Shown here: one piece after another, positions 8,494 to 18,183 of the stretch
Position numbering within the stretch: the stretch's first letter is position 1
Layout of the letters: each line of letters begins with the position of its first letter
Origin: Cyclobacteriaceae bacterium
GTDB taxonomy: Bacteria; Bacteroidota; Bacteroidia; Cytophagales; Cyclobacteriaceae
Direction of reading: 5' to 3'
Assembly: GCA_022841475.1 (NCBI GenBank)
Contig: JALHRJ010000005.1
Location: 62,001-126,000 of the forward strand
Length of the DNA stretch: 64,000 bases
Program-made: the position numbers and the translations under genes
Notes under the pieces: generated by a model
Seen by the model: the letters and a program-made list of their open reading frames with translations, nothing else
Told to the model about the DNA's origin: nothing
Database searches by the model: none

Positions 8494-9024
8494 TTACAGA
8501 GCATCAGCTGTTAGAGTGACGTAAAACTTGAATTTTACGGTAAACGACACAGGAGTTTCAGAGAGTGTTCCTTGAAGTTGAACTAGTTCTTGTTTATCAG
8601 CAAGCAGCAAGGAAGCTAATTCATTAAATCCGGCAGTGTCAGCGGTAAGCTCTGTTTCGGCTGTATTCGATAAGCTAACTGAACTTGCGCTTGCAATAGT
8701 TTTACCGGAAGAAACTTTCAGTGTTCCGTTCGTAAAAGTGATAGATTGATCACTTGCTCCTGAGATCGTGTAGGTGACTTTATTCACTGTAAATTCCTGA
8801 ATTTTGCTAGCGTATTTGGCTACTTCAGGGTCTGAAGAGGCATCCAGTAATTTAGAATCTGTATATGTTTTACCACTTGGGTTATCAGCGGTTTCATTTA
8901 CAGCAAAATCCAAAGGTAGGGTAACATCAAAAGAAACATCGTCAACCTTATCAAATAGATCGCAGGATGAGAATGTGCCAAGTGCAAGCAACAAGAAAAC
9001 GGGAATTAGGTGTTTGATCTTCAT
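8494..9024 (-). CDS. Hypothetical lipoprotein, all-beta
   Basis: A 176-residue protein with a clear lipoprotein signal (GTFSSC, Cys21). The mature part is Ser/Thr-rich and predicted all-beta, with repeated TFTNGTL and SVSLSNTAE-like strands. I do not recognise a named domain. It is probably anchored to the outer membrane. It stands alone, convergent with ypdA and about 80 nt downstream of the response-regulator gene on the same strand. Confidence 0.6.
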   Translation of the reverse strand: MKIKHLIPVFLLLALGTFSSCDLFDKVDDVSFDVTLPLDFAVNETADNPSGKTYTDSKLLDASSDPEVAKYASKIQEFTVNKVTYTISGASDQSITFTNGTLKVSSGKTIASASSVSLSNTAETELTADTAGFNELASLLLADKQELVQLQGTLSETPVSFTVKFKFYVTLTADAL

Positions 9025-9086
9025 AATTGTTGAAATTTAGATTTCTATATACGTCAAAGGTACTAAATAGTAAACATCTTTATTCT

Positions 9087-9103
9087 CCCCATGTTTAATG
9101 GGG
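9087..9103. promoter_or_regulatory. Palindrome CCCCAT-N5-ATGGGG, copy 1
   Basis: CCCCATGTTTAATGGGG, a perfect 6-bp dyad with a 5-nt spacer, overlaps nothing coding and lies just after the response-regulator stop. It matches two further palindromes at the other boundaries of the same two-component locus (9784 and 12895) and is a candidate regulator-binding site. Confidence 0.4.
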
Positions 9104-9104
9104 T

Positions 9105-9734
9105 TTAGATCTCACCCCGCAGGGATTTCGAAATAACTTCAGCTTTTCCGTGTACATGTAATTTTCGGTAGATGTTTTTAATGTGAAATCGAACTGTTTC
9201 AATGGAAATAGACAACCGATCTGCAATTAATTTATAACTCAACCCATCCACCAGACCCACCACAATTTCTTTTTCTTTTTGCGATAAGGGAGAGGCGACC
9301 TCTTCTTTTTTCTTGCCTCCAAAAAACTCAATCACCTTTCGTGCTATTTGAGGCGACATGGGGGATCCACCTTTTACCAACTGATCAATACTTGTTTTTA
9401 TTTCTTCTAACGGTGTGTTCTTCAGTAAATAACCTGTTGCACCGGCACAAAGAGAATCAAAGATTTTTTTCGAGTCATTATAAACAGAGAAAACAATCAA
9501 ATCTATTTCGGGATATTTTTCTTTCATGATTTTCATTCCATCAATACCCGACATGCCGGGGAGACCAAGATCCATGATCAATACATTGGGTCGTGTTTGA
9601 TTGTCTAATTTCGACAATAGATCTTCCACCGAGTTGAAACCCCATTCGCAGGAAAACCCTGCCTGACGATTCAGAAAATTCTGAATTCCAATCCGGATCT
9701 GATCGTCATCCTCAACTATTCCTATATGAATCAT
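9105..9734 (-). CDS. NarL/FixJ-type response regulator
   Basis: A 209-residue response regulator. The receiver domain (about 1-120) has the acidic pocket EDD at 8-10 and phospho-acceptor Asp55 in LIMDLGLPG, with a later conserved Lys in LLKN. The LuxR-type helix-turn-helix occupies about 145-205 (SQKEKEIVVGLVDG, then ISIETVRFHIKNIYRKL). It should dimerise and bind palindromic DNA when phosphorylated. It is the last gene of a pair with the sensor kinase upstream (67-nt gap), which is its likely partner. Confidence 0.9.
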   Translation of the reverse strand: MIHIGIVEDDDQIRIGIQNFLNRQAGFSCEWGFNSVEDLLSKLDNQTRPNVLIMDLGLPGMSGIDGMKIMKEKYPEIDLIVFSVYNDSKKIFDSLCAGATGYLLKNTPLEEIKTSIDQLVKGGSPMSPQIARKVIEFFGGKKKEEVASPLSQKEKEIVVGLVDGLSYKLIADRLSISIETVRFHIKNIYRKLHVHGKAEVISKSLRGEI

Positions 9735-9783
9735 TCTTCCTTCTTACATTTCGAAACTACCAAGAAAGCAATTGAATTTCAAT

Positions 9784-9797
9784 CCCATGATCATGGG
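9784..9797. promoter_or_regulatory. Perfect 14-bp palindrome CCCATGATCATGGG, copy 2
   Basis: A fully symmetric 14-mer in the 67-nt gap between the sensor kinase stop and the response regulator start, followed by two more G. The outer CCCAT/ATGGG arms match copies at 9087 and 12895. It could be an operator controlling the regulator gene itself. Confidence 0.45.
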
Positions 9798-9801
9798 GGT
9801 A

Positions 9802-12800
9802 TTAAATGGGTGTTCTTTGGAGCGTAAGAATTGTTCCTCCCTTCGCGGCATGTATTGTAAAATCACCCTCAATCGCCTTGGCGCGTCTTTGCATATTGCG
9901 TAATCCATTGCCTTGCGTTGTTACCGTATCAGCTATGCCTAGGCCGTTATCTTTAACCTGCATAATAAATTCATGTTGATTAGAAATACTAACAAAAACC
10001 TGCGTGGCGTGTGCATGTTTTACAATGTTATTAATTGACTCTTTGAAAATCAGATAAAGGTTTTGTTTTATTGCGGGCTCAATAATTTTGTTTTCATCCA
10101 GGTGCGATACGCTGAATGTAAGATCAATATTTTTTGCTTGCAGCACTTCGGTGGCGAAGTCTTTCATACGAATCAGTAACGCTCCTACCGTGTCGTTTTT
10201 ATTGTCAATAGACCATACAATGTCACTCATAGTGCCTACTATTTCGCGACTTAAGTTGCCGATGGAAACCAGATAATTTCTTTTTTCTTTCTCTTCTACA
10301 TCTGTTTGTATCAAGTCGGAGAAAATGGAAATTTTTGTTAAACTGGAACCCACTTCATCATGTAGGTCGCTTGCTATTTTGGTGCGCAAACGTTCCAGCT
10401 TTAAACTTTGGGTAAGTCGGTAACGGTGGATGGCTAACAACAAAGCTCCGGCAGCTATTATTACCAATGCAGTGAACCACCACATATGCCAAAAAGGGGG
10501 CTTGATATTAATTACAAGTGCAGTCGATTGATTGCTCCAGAATCCATCCGGGTTAGCTGCTTTTACTTCGAATATGTACTGGCCCGGGTCCAGGTTGGTA
10601 TAACTGGCAAAATTTCGATTGCCTATATAAACCCAATCTTCGTCAAAGCCCGTCAACTTGTAGGCATATTGAATTTTTTCAGGAGCCATAAATTCCTGTG
10701 CTGCAAATTCAATGGAAAAAAAACTATGGTCGTAATTTAGTGTAACAGATTTTAGCTGTGAGGGATGACTTGGAATGCTGAACTTATAAACAGAATCAGG
10801 TTTTTGCGTGGCTGAATGATTAAATAACTTGAAATCTGTAAACACGATCTTCCTCGGAAGCGTATCTTCTTTAATCTGATCGGGATAGAACCAGTTAAAT
10901 CCATCCAACGACATAACAAATATTCTTCCCTGTTGATCCTTATAAAGGCTATTGAGTTCGTCTCCGGCAACACCATCGGCTTGTGTGTAGATATGTTTTT
11001 TATTCTGATCAGGATTCCACCGCACCAATTGATTATAGGTTACATACCAGATCTCATTATTGTGAACTACAAATGATTTCAGGCCTTCAGCGAAATTCAT
11101 GTCAAACAAAGGTTCCGAAATAACACTATCAGGACTTATGTACCGGATAGTACGGGCTTGGTCTTTTGTAATCAACAACATTTCTGTTTCTGAGTAGGGC
11201 ATTATCTCCAAAAAGAAGGAATTATCGACCTGAATCACACGGCCGCTTTCAGCTACTTTAACAAACTGTTTGTGCTTTTTATCATAAAGCACCACGTGAT
11301 TCTGTGCGTTAAACCAGATATGGCCATTTAACTCATAAATGTCTTCCACAAACTCAAATGAGATACCGGTCTTTTGACGCAACGAATCATTGTTTATTAT
11401 TTTGAATGTATTTTGGTTGATATTATACACAGTAAGCCCATTACGATAAGCCGTTGCCCACAGCATGTTTTCGCTATCGACCAGCAATGCCGAAAGAGCA
11501 TTGTTTTTAAAAGACTTTTCGCCTGCCATATAGCGGGTAAATTTTTTGGTTGCCGGATCAAACTTATTGAGTCCTCCGCCTTCCAGGGAAATCCAAAGAT
11601 TGCCCTGAGCATCTTTACTTAAACCCGAAACGACATTATGACTTAAACTATTTTGATTTTTTATATCGTTTACAAACTTCTCAGCTACTTTGTTATTGAG
11701 ATTTAATTTGTTAAGTCCCTGGCCATTGAACCCCAGCCAGAATATGGAATCATTTTCCTGTAAGATAGTTCGCACCCAACCGTTCGAAATTCCATCGGTC
11801 TGGTTTGCACGATGTTTAACCGTGTGGATTTTTTTTGCCTGCGTATCGTGTAAGCTTACGGTATTATCGGAGGCGCCTACCCAAAGTAAGTCGCTCTTAT
11901 CCAGATAAACGGAAAACAAATTGTTGCTGGAAATACTTTCCGGATTGAAAGTATCATTTTTCCAATGTGTAAACCGTTGAGTAGCCGGATCAAACTGATT
12001 AAGTCCACCACCAAATGTGGCAATCCAGAGTTTGCCATCATACGTTTCAGCAATACTAAATAGAGAGTTATGACTAAGGGAATTTTTGTCTCTTGGGTTG
12101 TGAATAAAGTGCTGGCTTGTCTTCGTTGACCGGTTAAATATCTGCAACCCACCATAAGTGCTCAGGTAAATTTTAGTGCCCGAAATATGTAAACTGCGAA
12201 TTACGCGGTAGCGGTAGGTATCATCAGGATTAATGTTAGTTAATGGATACGTTTCAAACTGATCCGACAAAGAATCATAACTACTAAGTCCCCCGGTTGT
12301 ACTTACCCATAGTACGCCATCCGCGTCATAGGCAAGTCCAGTAATGAAATTGTCGGGTAATGAGGTTATGTTTCCCCGTTCTGATTTGTATTGTTTAAAT
12401 GCTTTAGTTTCCGGATGAAAGCGAATCAATCCGCCACCGAGCGATCCTAACCAAAAGCTTCCATCAGAGGCTTCCGCAAAAGAATAGATGCGTGCGCGGG
12501 GAGAATGAGTACTGTCGTTAGCCAACGTAAATTTATCCTTATCCCGATCATAGCGAAAAAGCGAACCGGCATCTGACCCTACCCATACTTGTTGCTTACT
12601 ATCCTCAAAAATCAATACTCCGCGTGAACTTCGAAATTGAGATGTTTCGAAATCAGTAAAACCATAGTAGCGAAAGTTGGTTCCATCAAATCTTATCAGG
12701 TCACTTATAGTGGAACCCATCCACATGAACCCTTGCGAATCCTGATGAAAGTTCTGTACCGCTGTTATACTGGAGCCATTGCCACGTGCAATGTGTTTGA

Positions 12801-12870
12801 AGCGCAGGCTTTCCTGAGCGAGACATAGTGATACATTCAACCACAGAAAAAGAAATACCGAAAGTCTCAT
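9802..12870 (-). CDS. Two-component sensor kinase with Reg_prop propeller ectodomain
   Basis: A 1022-residue membrane sensor. A signal peptide ends at LAQ (19). Residues about 25-680 carry many Reg_prop repeats (for example LWVGASD, GKLWIATFGGGLNQFD), forming two seven-bladed propellers, followed by a Y_Y_Y Ig-like domain (about 690-780) and one membrane helix (about 785-808). The cytoplasmic part has a HisKA_3 dimerisation domain with His837 in DLHDEVGS and a HATPase_c domain with DNGLGI and GNGLRNM. This matches NarX/DesK-type kinases that pair with LuxR-type regulators, here the next gene. In Bacteroidota such ectodomains sense periplasmic saccharides or related ligands; the ligand here is unknown. 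Confidence 0.9.
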   Translation of the reverse strand: MRLSVFLFLWLNVSLCLAQESLRFKHIARGNGSSITAVQNFHQDSQGFMWMGSTISDLIRFDGTNFRYYGFTDFETSQFRSSRGVLIFEDSKQQVWVGSDAGSLFRYDRDKDKFTLANDSTHSPRARIYSFAEASDGSFWLGSLGGGLIRFHPETKAFKQYKSERGNITSLPDNFITGLAYDADGVLWVSTTGGLSSYDSLSDQFETYPLTNINPDDTYRYRVIRSLHISGTKIYLSTYGGLQIFNRSTKTSQHFIHNPRDKNSLSHNSLFSIAETYDGKLWIATFGGGLNQFDPATQRFTHWKNDTFNPESISSNNLFSVYLDKSDLLWVGASDNTVSLHDTQAKKIHTVKHRANQTDGISNGWVRTILQENDSIFWLGFNGQGLNKLNLNNKVAEKFVNDIKNQNSLSHNVVSGLSKDAQGNLWISLEGGGLNKFDPATKKFTRYMAGEKSFKNNALSALLVDSENMLWATAYRNGLTVYNINQNTFKIINNDSLRQKTGISFEFVEDIYELNGHIWFNAQNHVVLYDKKHKQFVKVAESGRVIQVDNSFFLEIMPYSETEMLLITKDQARTIRYISPDSVISEPLFDMNFAEGLKSFVVHNNEIWYVTYNQLVRWNPDQNKKHIYTQADGVAGDELNSLYKDQQGRIFVMSLDGFNWFYPDQIKEDTLPRKIVFTDFKLFNHSATQKPDSVYKFSIPSHPSQLKSVTLNYDHSFFSIEFAAQEFMAPEKIQYAYKLTGFDEDWVYIGNRNFASYTNLDPGQYIFEVKAANPDGFWSNQSTALVINIKPPFWHMWWFTALVIIAAGALLLAIHRYRLTQSLKLERLRTKIASDLHDEVGSSLTKISIFSDLIQTDVEEKEKRNYLVSIGNLSREIVGTMSDIVWSIDNKNDTVGALLIRMKDFATEVLQAKNIDLTFSVSHLDENKIIEPAIKQNLYLIFKESINNIVKHAHATQVFVSISNQHEFIMQVKDNGLGIADTVTTQGNGLRNMQRRAKAIEGDFTIHAAKGGTILTLQRTPI

Positions 12871-12894
12871 ACGAGGTGAAGATAGAAAATTGTA

Positions 12895-12911
12895 CCCACA
12901 TGCTTATGGGG
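12895..12911. promoter_or_regulatory. Palindrome CCCACAT-N4-ATGGGG, copy 3
   Basis: CCCACATGCTTATGGGG lies between the divergent sensor-kinase gene (start 12870) and the secreted repeat protein (start 12971). It shares the CATG-N3-ATGGGG core with the palindromes at 9087 and 9784. Its position allows control of both divergent genes. Confidence 0.4.
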
Positions 12912-12970
12912 TTGCGCTGCCTTGTGTAGTGATGTTACTTCGAATTGTTAAAACAGCAACCCCGAGACCT

Positions 12971-15586
12971 ATGAAAGCTATCGAAAAAGTCAATCTGCTA
13001 GTTGTAATCTTGATTTTGGTTGTGGCCATACAAGCGCAGGCTCAATGGGCTACTGATCCGTCTGTAAATAACCCCGTGAGCACGGCAACCGGTACGCAAC
13101 AGAATGCAAAACAAATCTCAGATAGTAATGGCGGAGTTATTCTCGTTTGGGAAGATTATCGAAATGGTGCAGCGGATATTTATGCGCAGCGTTTTAATGC
13201 GAGTGGAATGCCCCAGTGGACAGCCAATGGAATTATTGTTTGCACTGCTACAGACATACAACGTAATCCAGTTATTACATCTGATGGTAGTGGTGGTGCG
13301 GTTATTGCGTGGCAAGACAGAAGGAGCGGATTATCGTACGATATCTACGCACAACGTGTAAATAGCAATGGTGTAATACAATGGGCCTCTAATGGAGTAA
13401 CTATATGTAATGCTATTAATGATCAACAAAAGATTGTGATAGTACCTCACTCTACAATCGGAACTTATTTTGTATGGGAAGATTATCGAAACGGTACGGA
13501 TTTCGACATATATGTTCAATATGTTGGCATCGCGGCAGGGAATTCGGTCTTTGTTGCTAACGGAATGCCAGTTATAAATTCAATTGGTAATCAGGTCAAT
13601 CCTGTGGTGGTTTATACTGGGGACTTAATCGTAGCCTGGGCAGATACACGTAGTGGAGATGATATTTATGCACAGAAGCTAAACTCCGCAGGTAGTCAAC
13701 AATGGTCAAGCGATGGAGTAGCCATTTGTACTGCAACCGGGGGTCAAGCTGATCCCGAAGCCATTTCTGACGGGAGTGGTGGAGCAATTGTGACTTGGAC
13801 AGACACGCGATCGGGGAATGCGGACATTTATGCTCAGCGTATTAATAGTAATGGGAGTACTCAATGGACCGTTAACGGAATTGCGGTTTGCTCAGCAGCA
13901 AATAATCAGTTGAATCCCTACTTAACTAGATCTAGTTCCGGTAATGTCATTCTTGTATGGGAGGATAATCGCAACGGCAACTATGATATCTATGCCCAGC
14001 GCATTTCATCCTCAGGTATACCAGAGTGGACTGCTAATGGCGTAGCAGTTTGCTCGGCTCCTGGGGGTCAAGTTAATGCCAAAATAGAATTTATTGATTT
14101 TGACACACACATTATTGGCTGGGAAGATTCAAGGGGTACGGATACGGATATTTATGCACAACGAATTAACAATAGTGGGCAATCTCAATGGCTTTTAAAC
14201 GGAGTTACAATTACCAACGCGCCAACAAATCAAGGAAGTTTCGATTTGATAGGAGATACTAGTTTTAATGGGGGAGCTTTTTTTGCATGGCATGATAATC
14301 GTGGTATCGATACAGATGTCTATATTCAGCGGATAGGTGAAAATGGGAACTTGTGCGGTAACGTAACCACACCTGGCGCAATAAGTGGTAACACTACTAT
14401 ACTGGCAGGTACATCTAGTATATATAGTGTAAGTACAGTTACAGGAGCCACCGCGTACACCTGGACTTTACCAACGGGTTGGACCGGGACATCTGTTACA
14501 AACTCCATAACGGCAACAAGTAGTAGTTCTGGTGGGAATATTATAGTAAGTGCTTCCAATCTGTGTGGTCCAAGCATTGGGTCTTCCTCATTAGCCATTA
14601 CAGTCAACAAACAAAATCAAACCATCACCTTTAATACATTACCATCAAAAGCCATGGGCGATGCTGCATTTGATCTTACAGCTACCGCAAGTTCAACGTT
14701 ACCCGTTTCTTATGCGAGCAGCAACACAGCGGTAGCAACCATTAGTGGAAGCACAGTAACCCTTGTGGGTGTTGGCACCACCACGATCACCGCGAGCCAG
14801 CCAGGCAATGACAATTTTAATGCGGCACCGAATGTTCTCAGAGACTTGGTTGTTAACAAAGGAAATCAAACCATTACGTTTGCCGCATTGCCGTCAAAAA
14901 CTGTTGGGGATGCACCGTTTGCATTAACTGCGTCTACGTCATCAGGACTTACTATTGAATACACCAGTTCAAATCCTTCAATTGCTACCATTAGCGGCAA
15001 CACCGTTACTCTTGTAGCGGCAGGCAATGTTACTATCCATGCAAACCAACCCGGCAATTCCAATTTTAATGCTGCCACACAGGTAAGCCAAACTTTTTGT
15101 GTTAATCCTGCAAAGCCAACCATCACGGCAACGGGAGTTAATACAGAATCACCAACACTTACCTCCAATGCCACTTCAGGCAACCAATGGTTTTTAAATG
15201 ATGCTGCGATAACCGGAGCCACCAACGCTACACTCGCGGTTGCTGCGGCTGGTATTTATAAAGTTCAGGTTACAACGGGTGGTTGCACCAGTGCATTCTC
15301 CGACAACTTTACATTTGTAATTACGGGTGATGATTCATTCACGTCATCCCAATCACAATTTTCAATTTATCCGAATCCCACGTTTGATCGACTCACTGTT
15401 TCGCTACCGAATGACTATCTGAACAAGGAAGTTTCCATCTTCACAATCAATGGACAACGAGTAGATTTCAATGAAACCTTCGATCAAGAAGTTCAGTTTG
15501 ATGTAGCCGGTTATTTACCCGGTGTTTATCTGATAAAAATGTCGTCAGCCAGAACGAATGGTATTATCCGTTTCACCAAGCAATAA
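12971..15586 (+). CDS. Large surface protein: eight-repeat propeller-like region, Big/Ig-like domains, T9SS sorting domain
   Basis: An 871-residue secreted protein. The ATG at 12971 gives a clean signal peptide ending QAQAQ; an in-frame TTG at 12890 would bury it. Next come eight repeats of about 55 residues, each with a W-x-D-x-R-x-G turn and a DIYAQR-like strand, probably a propeller. A PKD/Ig-like segment follows, then two near-copies of an NQTITF-type bacterial Ig-like domain, a further Ig-like segment and a C-terminal type IX secretion sorting domain (YPNP, GVYLIKM). It should be exported by T9SS and held at the cell surface. It is divergent from the sensor kinase and may be its target. 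Confidence 0.85.
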   Translation: MKAIEKVNLLVVILILVVAIQAQAQWATDPSVNNPVSTATGTQQNAKQISDSNGGVILVWEDYRNGAADIYAQRFNASGMPQWTANGIIVCTATDIQRNPVITSDGSGGAVIAWQDRRSGLSYDIYAQRVNSNGVIQWASNGVTICNAINDQQKIVIVPHSTIGTYFVWEDYRNGTDFDIYVQYVGIAAGNSVFVANGMPVINSIGNQVNPVVVYTGDLIVAWADTRSGDDIYAQKLNSAGSQQWSSDGVAICTATGGQADPEAISDGSGGAIVTWTDTRSGNADIYAQRINSNGSTQWTVNGIAVCSAANNQLNPYLTRSSSGNVILVWEDNRNGNYDIYAQRISSSGIPEWTANGVAVCSAPGGQVNAKIEFIDFDTHIIGWEDSRGTDTDIYAQRINNSGQSQWLLNGVTITNAPTNQGSFDLIGDTSFNGGAFFAWHDNRGIDTDVYIQRIGENGNLCGNVTTPGAISGNTTILAGTSSIYSVSTVTGATAYTWTLPTGWTGTSVTNSITATSSSSGGNIIVSASNLCGPSIGSSSLAITVNKQNQTITFNTLPSKAMGDAAFDLTATASSTLPVSYASSNTAVATISGSTVTLVGVGTTTITASQPGNDNFNAAPNVLRDLVVNKGNQTITFAALPSKTVGDAPFALTASTSSGLTIEYTSSNPSIATISGNTVTLVAAGNVTIHANQPGNSNFNAATQVSQTFCVNPAKPTITATGVNTESPTLTSNATSGNQWFLNDAAITGATNATLAVAAAGIYKVQVTTGGCTSAFSDNFTFVITGDDSFTSSQSQFSIYPNPTFDRLTVSLPNDYLNKEVSIFTINGQRVDFNETFDQEVQFDVAGYLPGVYLIKMSSARTNGIIRFTKQ

Positions 15587-15596
15587 CCTTTATGAT

Positions 15597-16040
15597 ATGA
15601 AGATTAAACTATTGACGTATGTTGCAGGAGTTACACTAATTTTTTGTGGACTGCTAATGTTGCAAAGCTGTGGCGGAAAAGGCTCTGACCCTTCTCCTGC
15701 AGATCAGATGAAAAATATACTTACTTCAGGTACCTGGAACTTACAGAATGTATCGGTAGACGGGATAGATCAAAGCAGTGTTTACACAGGGCTGACGCTT
15801 CGTTTTAACGATAATAACTTTACGAGCACGAATGGCCGTGTGGTTTGGCCAGCTTCGGGCACCTGGCAATTTTCAGATGATACCGGAAAAAATTTAACTC
15901 GCGGAGATGGACTTCCCATCAGTATTGAGGAAGCAACTACTTCAAAATTGGTTCTGAAATTAACCTGGAATCAAACAACATTAGGACAAGGTCGTGTTAA
16001 TTCTGTAAAGGGAATAAACGTTTTTACGTTTGGCAAATAG
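15597..16040 (+). CDS. Lipocalin-like lipoprotein
   Basis: A 147-residue lipoprotein with signal MKIKLLTYV and lipobox LQSC. The start at 15597 was chosen because the longer frame overlaps the previous gene. The mature domain opens with TSGTWNLQNVSVDG, the pattern of lipocalin-like domains in Bacteroidota lipoproteins, and later has SGTWQFSDDTGK. These small beta-barrels may bind lipophilic ligands at the outer membrane. It follows the T9SS protein by 10 nt and is likely co-transcribed. Confidence 0.65.
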   Translation: MKIKLLTYVAGVTLIFCGLLMLQSCGGKGSDPSPADQMKNILTSGTWNLQNVSVDGIDQSSVYTGLTLRFNDNNFTSTNGRVVWPASGTWQFSDDTGKNLTRGDGLPISIEEATTSKLVLKLTWNQTTLGQGRVNSVKGINVFTFGK

Positions 16041-16081
16041 ACGATAATCAACAAACCTTGAGTGAGGACTAAGTTTGTTAG

Positions 16082-18145
16082 TCAACGCTTGTGTTGTTTA
16101 AAACTTAAATCAAACCGAATCCCTGAATAATAGTTTCTGCGCGGGGCCGCATTAAAATATCTACCTCCGGCCGCATTCAAATCGTTACCAAGGCTATAGG
16201 TTTGATCCAATAAATTATCCACGCCCGCGAAAAATTCGATCGGTAATTTTTTCGTGAGGGAACTCTTATAGCCAATGCGTCCTCCCAACAGGGTGTATGA
16301 TTTTCCGAAAACGGAATTCGCATCATTCAATGGAATTTCTGACGTATAGTTGGCGGTAAGATTTAAGTAAAACCCTTTTGTAAACACAACATCAGCTCCA
16401 CCTGTAATTACTTCTTTGGGGGTTCCTGTAAGTTGATTGCCAGAAAAAGAAACATTGTCTTTTGTATAGTCTTTAAACTCATACTGATTGAGTGTAACAC
16501 CGCTCCACAGTTTTAAGGCTGAAATAATTTTGCCTGAAACAGCGGGCTGCCAGCTAAGTAAAAACTCTAATCCATTTTGGTTTGTACTGCCCGCGTTTAC
16601 AAAATAGTCGGCACCATCCTCATCCCTGCGAACCACAATGGTTTCATCTAAGACAAAATGATAGAGGGCCATATCGATAAACACTTTTCGTTTGGCAAAA
16701 TAGCCCTTCGTGCCGATTTCAATTTGAGTACCTTTTTCCGGCAACAGTTCTGTATTAAATATACCGTTAGAAGGCCTTACTTCTGCAAGGGTAGGTGGCG
16801 AAAATCCCCAACTCATATTTCCATAAGCCGAAAAGACCTCATTAATTTTTTTGAGAAGTGCTACCCGTGGTGTGATGATGGGGTCGTAATCAATTTCCTG
16901 CTCAACAGATGGAGTAAGATTGAGTTGTTCTAAGCGATAGCCAACCCAATTAGCACTAAGTCCTCCCGTAAGGATCCAATCATTTTTACTTAGTTCGCCT
17001 TGTCCAAATAAATTGTATTGTATGGCTCTTACTTCTTCATCATTTTGCAACAACCCTGAATAGCCTTGCAGGTTTTGATAATTTTTGATAGGAGAATAGC
17101 CGTGCTGAAATTCACCACCGCCTTGTAAATTTAATTCCCAACTCGCAATTTCTGTTTTCATGTTAGTTACACTGCGGGCTCCAAAATTTTGTTCCAAACG
17201 CCTTTCATAATTTCGTATGGATGGATTATTAAACTGCACAAAGTTGCCATAGACTCCAGTGCGATTGGAAATATTTTTGTTAAAATGATATACATGCGAA
17301 ACACCCGAGTAAAAAGAGCGTAAGGAAACTCCTGCTTGTTGTCCTACTGCTCCGGGCTGAGTGCCGGCAGGTGGTCGAGCTTGTTGTGGGTTGGTGTTGT
17401 ATTCGGTTTCATTAAGTCCCCCAGGAGTCTGGTAATAAAGATCTGTATAGAAGATAGCAGTCTCTAACACTTCTCTGTCAGAAACAGAAAATTTAAAAGT
17501 GCTGGTCAATTGATCGCGTACCATTCGGGTTTGTTCGCGATAGCCATCCGCTTCCTGATGTTGGTAGCCAACGTAATGGTTCGTATTTTCTGTACCTTGA
17601 TTGAAAGCCAATTGATAGTTACGTAATCCATAGCCTCCGATCATTGATGATGCGGTAAGTGTGCTTTCATTTTTTGTGCTTGGAGAGGTAAGTAAAATTA
17701 CGCCCCCTGTTCCCGCACCATATAAACTGGAGCCCGGGCCTTTTATTATTTCAATTTGATTGATCGCATTTGCATCGAGTTGATTGAGATAGGTGTTTCC
17801 GCCTGCATCGGTAAGCGGAAGTTCGTTCCAGTAAACCTTTACATTGCGCACTCCAAAGGGCGAGCGCAACGAACTGCCACGAATTGAAAAGCGATAGCTT
17901 CCTGGTGAGCGCTCCTCCATCCTTACGCCCGGGATAATATTTACAGCAGAAACGAGAGATGTATTGTTAAACCGGGCCAGGTCTGATGCCATGACTAATC
18001 CAATCGAAGCCGGAACTTGTAATATCGGCCGGTTGGCTTCGTAAGCCCGAATCGTTACTTCTTCCAGTACTTTAACGGTATCAACTTGTTGGGCATGCAA
18101 CGATAGAGACAAGAATGATACAAGAACGAGTAGGCAGTTTTTCAT
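16082..18145 (-). CDS. TonB-dependent outer-membrane receptor
   Basis: A 687-residue outer-membrane receptor with a signal peptide ending HAQ. A plug domain spans residues about 40-155, with the typical IIPGVRMEER, RGSS and IEIIKGPGSSLYGAGTGGVI segments, and a 22-stranded barrel fills the rest. It lacks the CarboxypepD_reg and SusD partner of polysaccharide systems, so uptake of an iron complex or another small metal or vitamin ligand is more likely (FecA-like), but substrate cannot be told from sequence. It stands alone between the lipocalin-like gene (convergent) and ispH (same strand, 38 nt upstream). Confidence 0.85.
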   Translation of the reverse strand: MKNCLLVLVSFLSLSLHAQQVDTVKVLEEVTIRAYEANRPILQVPASIGLVMASDLARFNNTSLVSAVNIIPGVRMEERSPGSYRFSIRGSSLRSPFGVRNVKVYWNELPLTDAGGNTYLNQLDANAINQIEIIKGPGSSLYGAGTGGVILLTSPSTKNESTLTASSMIGGYGLRNYQLAFNQGTENTNHYVGYQHQEADGYREQTRMVRDQLTSTFKFSVSDREVLETAIFYTDLYYQTPGGLNETEYNTNPQQARPPAGTQPGAVGQQAGVSLRSFYSGVSHVYHFNKNISNRTGVYGNFVQFNNPSIRNYERRLEQNFGARSVTNMKTEIASWELNLQGGGEFQHGYSPIKNYQNLQGYSGLLQNDEEVRAIQYNLFGQGELSKNDWILTGGLSANWVGYRLEQLNLTPSVEQEIDYDPIITPRVALLKKINEVFSAYGNMSWGFSPPTLAEVRPSNGIFNTELLPEKGTQIEIGTKGYFAKRKVFIDMALYHFVLDETIVVRRDEDGADYFVNAGSTNQNGLEFLLSWQPAVSGKIISALKLWSGVTLNQYEFKDYTKDNVSFSGNQLTGTPKEVITGGADVVFTKGFYLNLTANYTSEIPLNDANSVFGKSYTLLGGRIGYKSSLTKKLPIEFFAGVDNLLDQTYSLGNDLNAAGGRYFNAAPRRNYYSGIRFDLSFKQHKR

Positions 18146-18183
18146 TGTGCGTTAAAGATAGTTCGTTCTTTTATTCAATTGAT

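Noticed and set aside
12890-12970. Longer TTG start of the T9SS surface protein
   Set aside because: It would put 27 unrelated residues before a clean signal peptide and overlap the palindrome and the divergent promoter region.
13100-14340. Repetitive DNA as a possible CRISPR or microsatellite
   Set aside because: The repetition is at protein level, in eight about 55-residue units of one gene, with diverged DNA.
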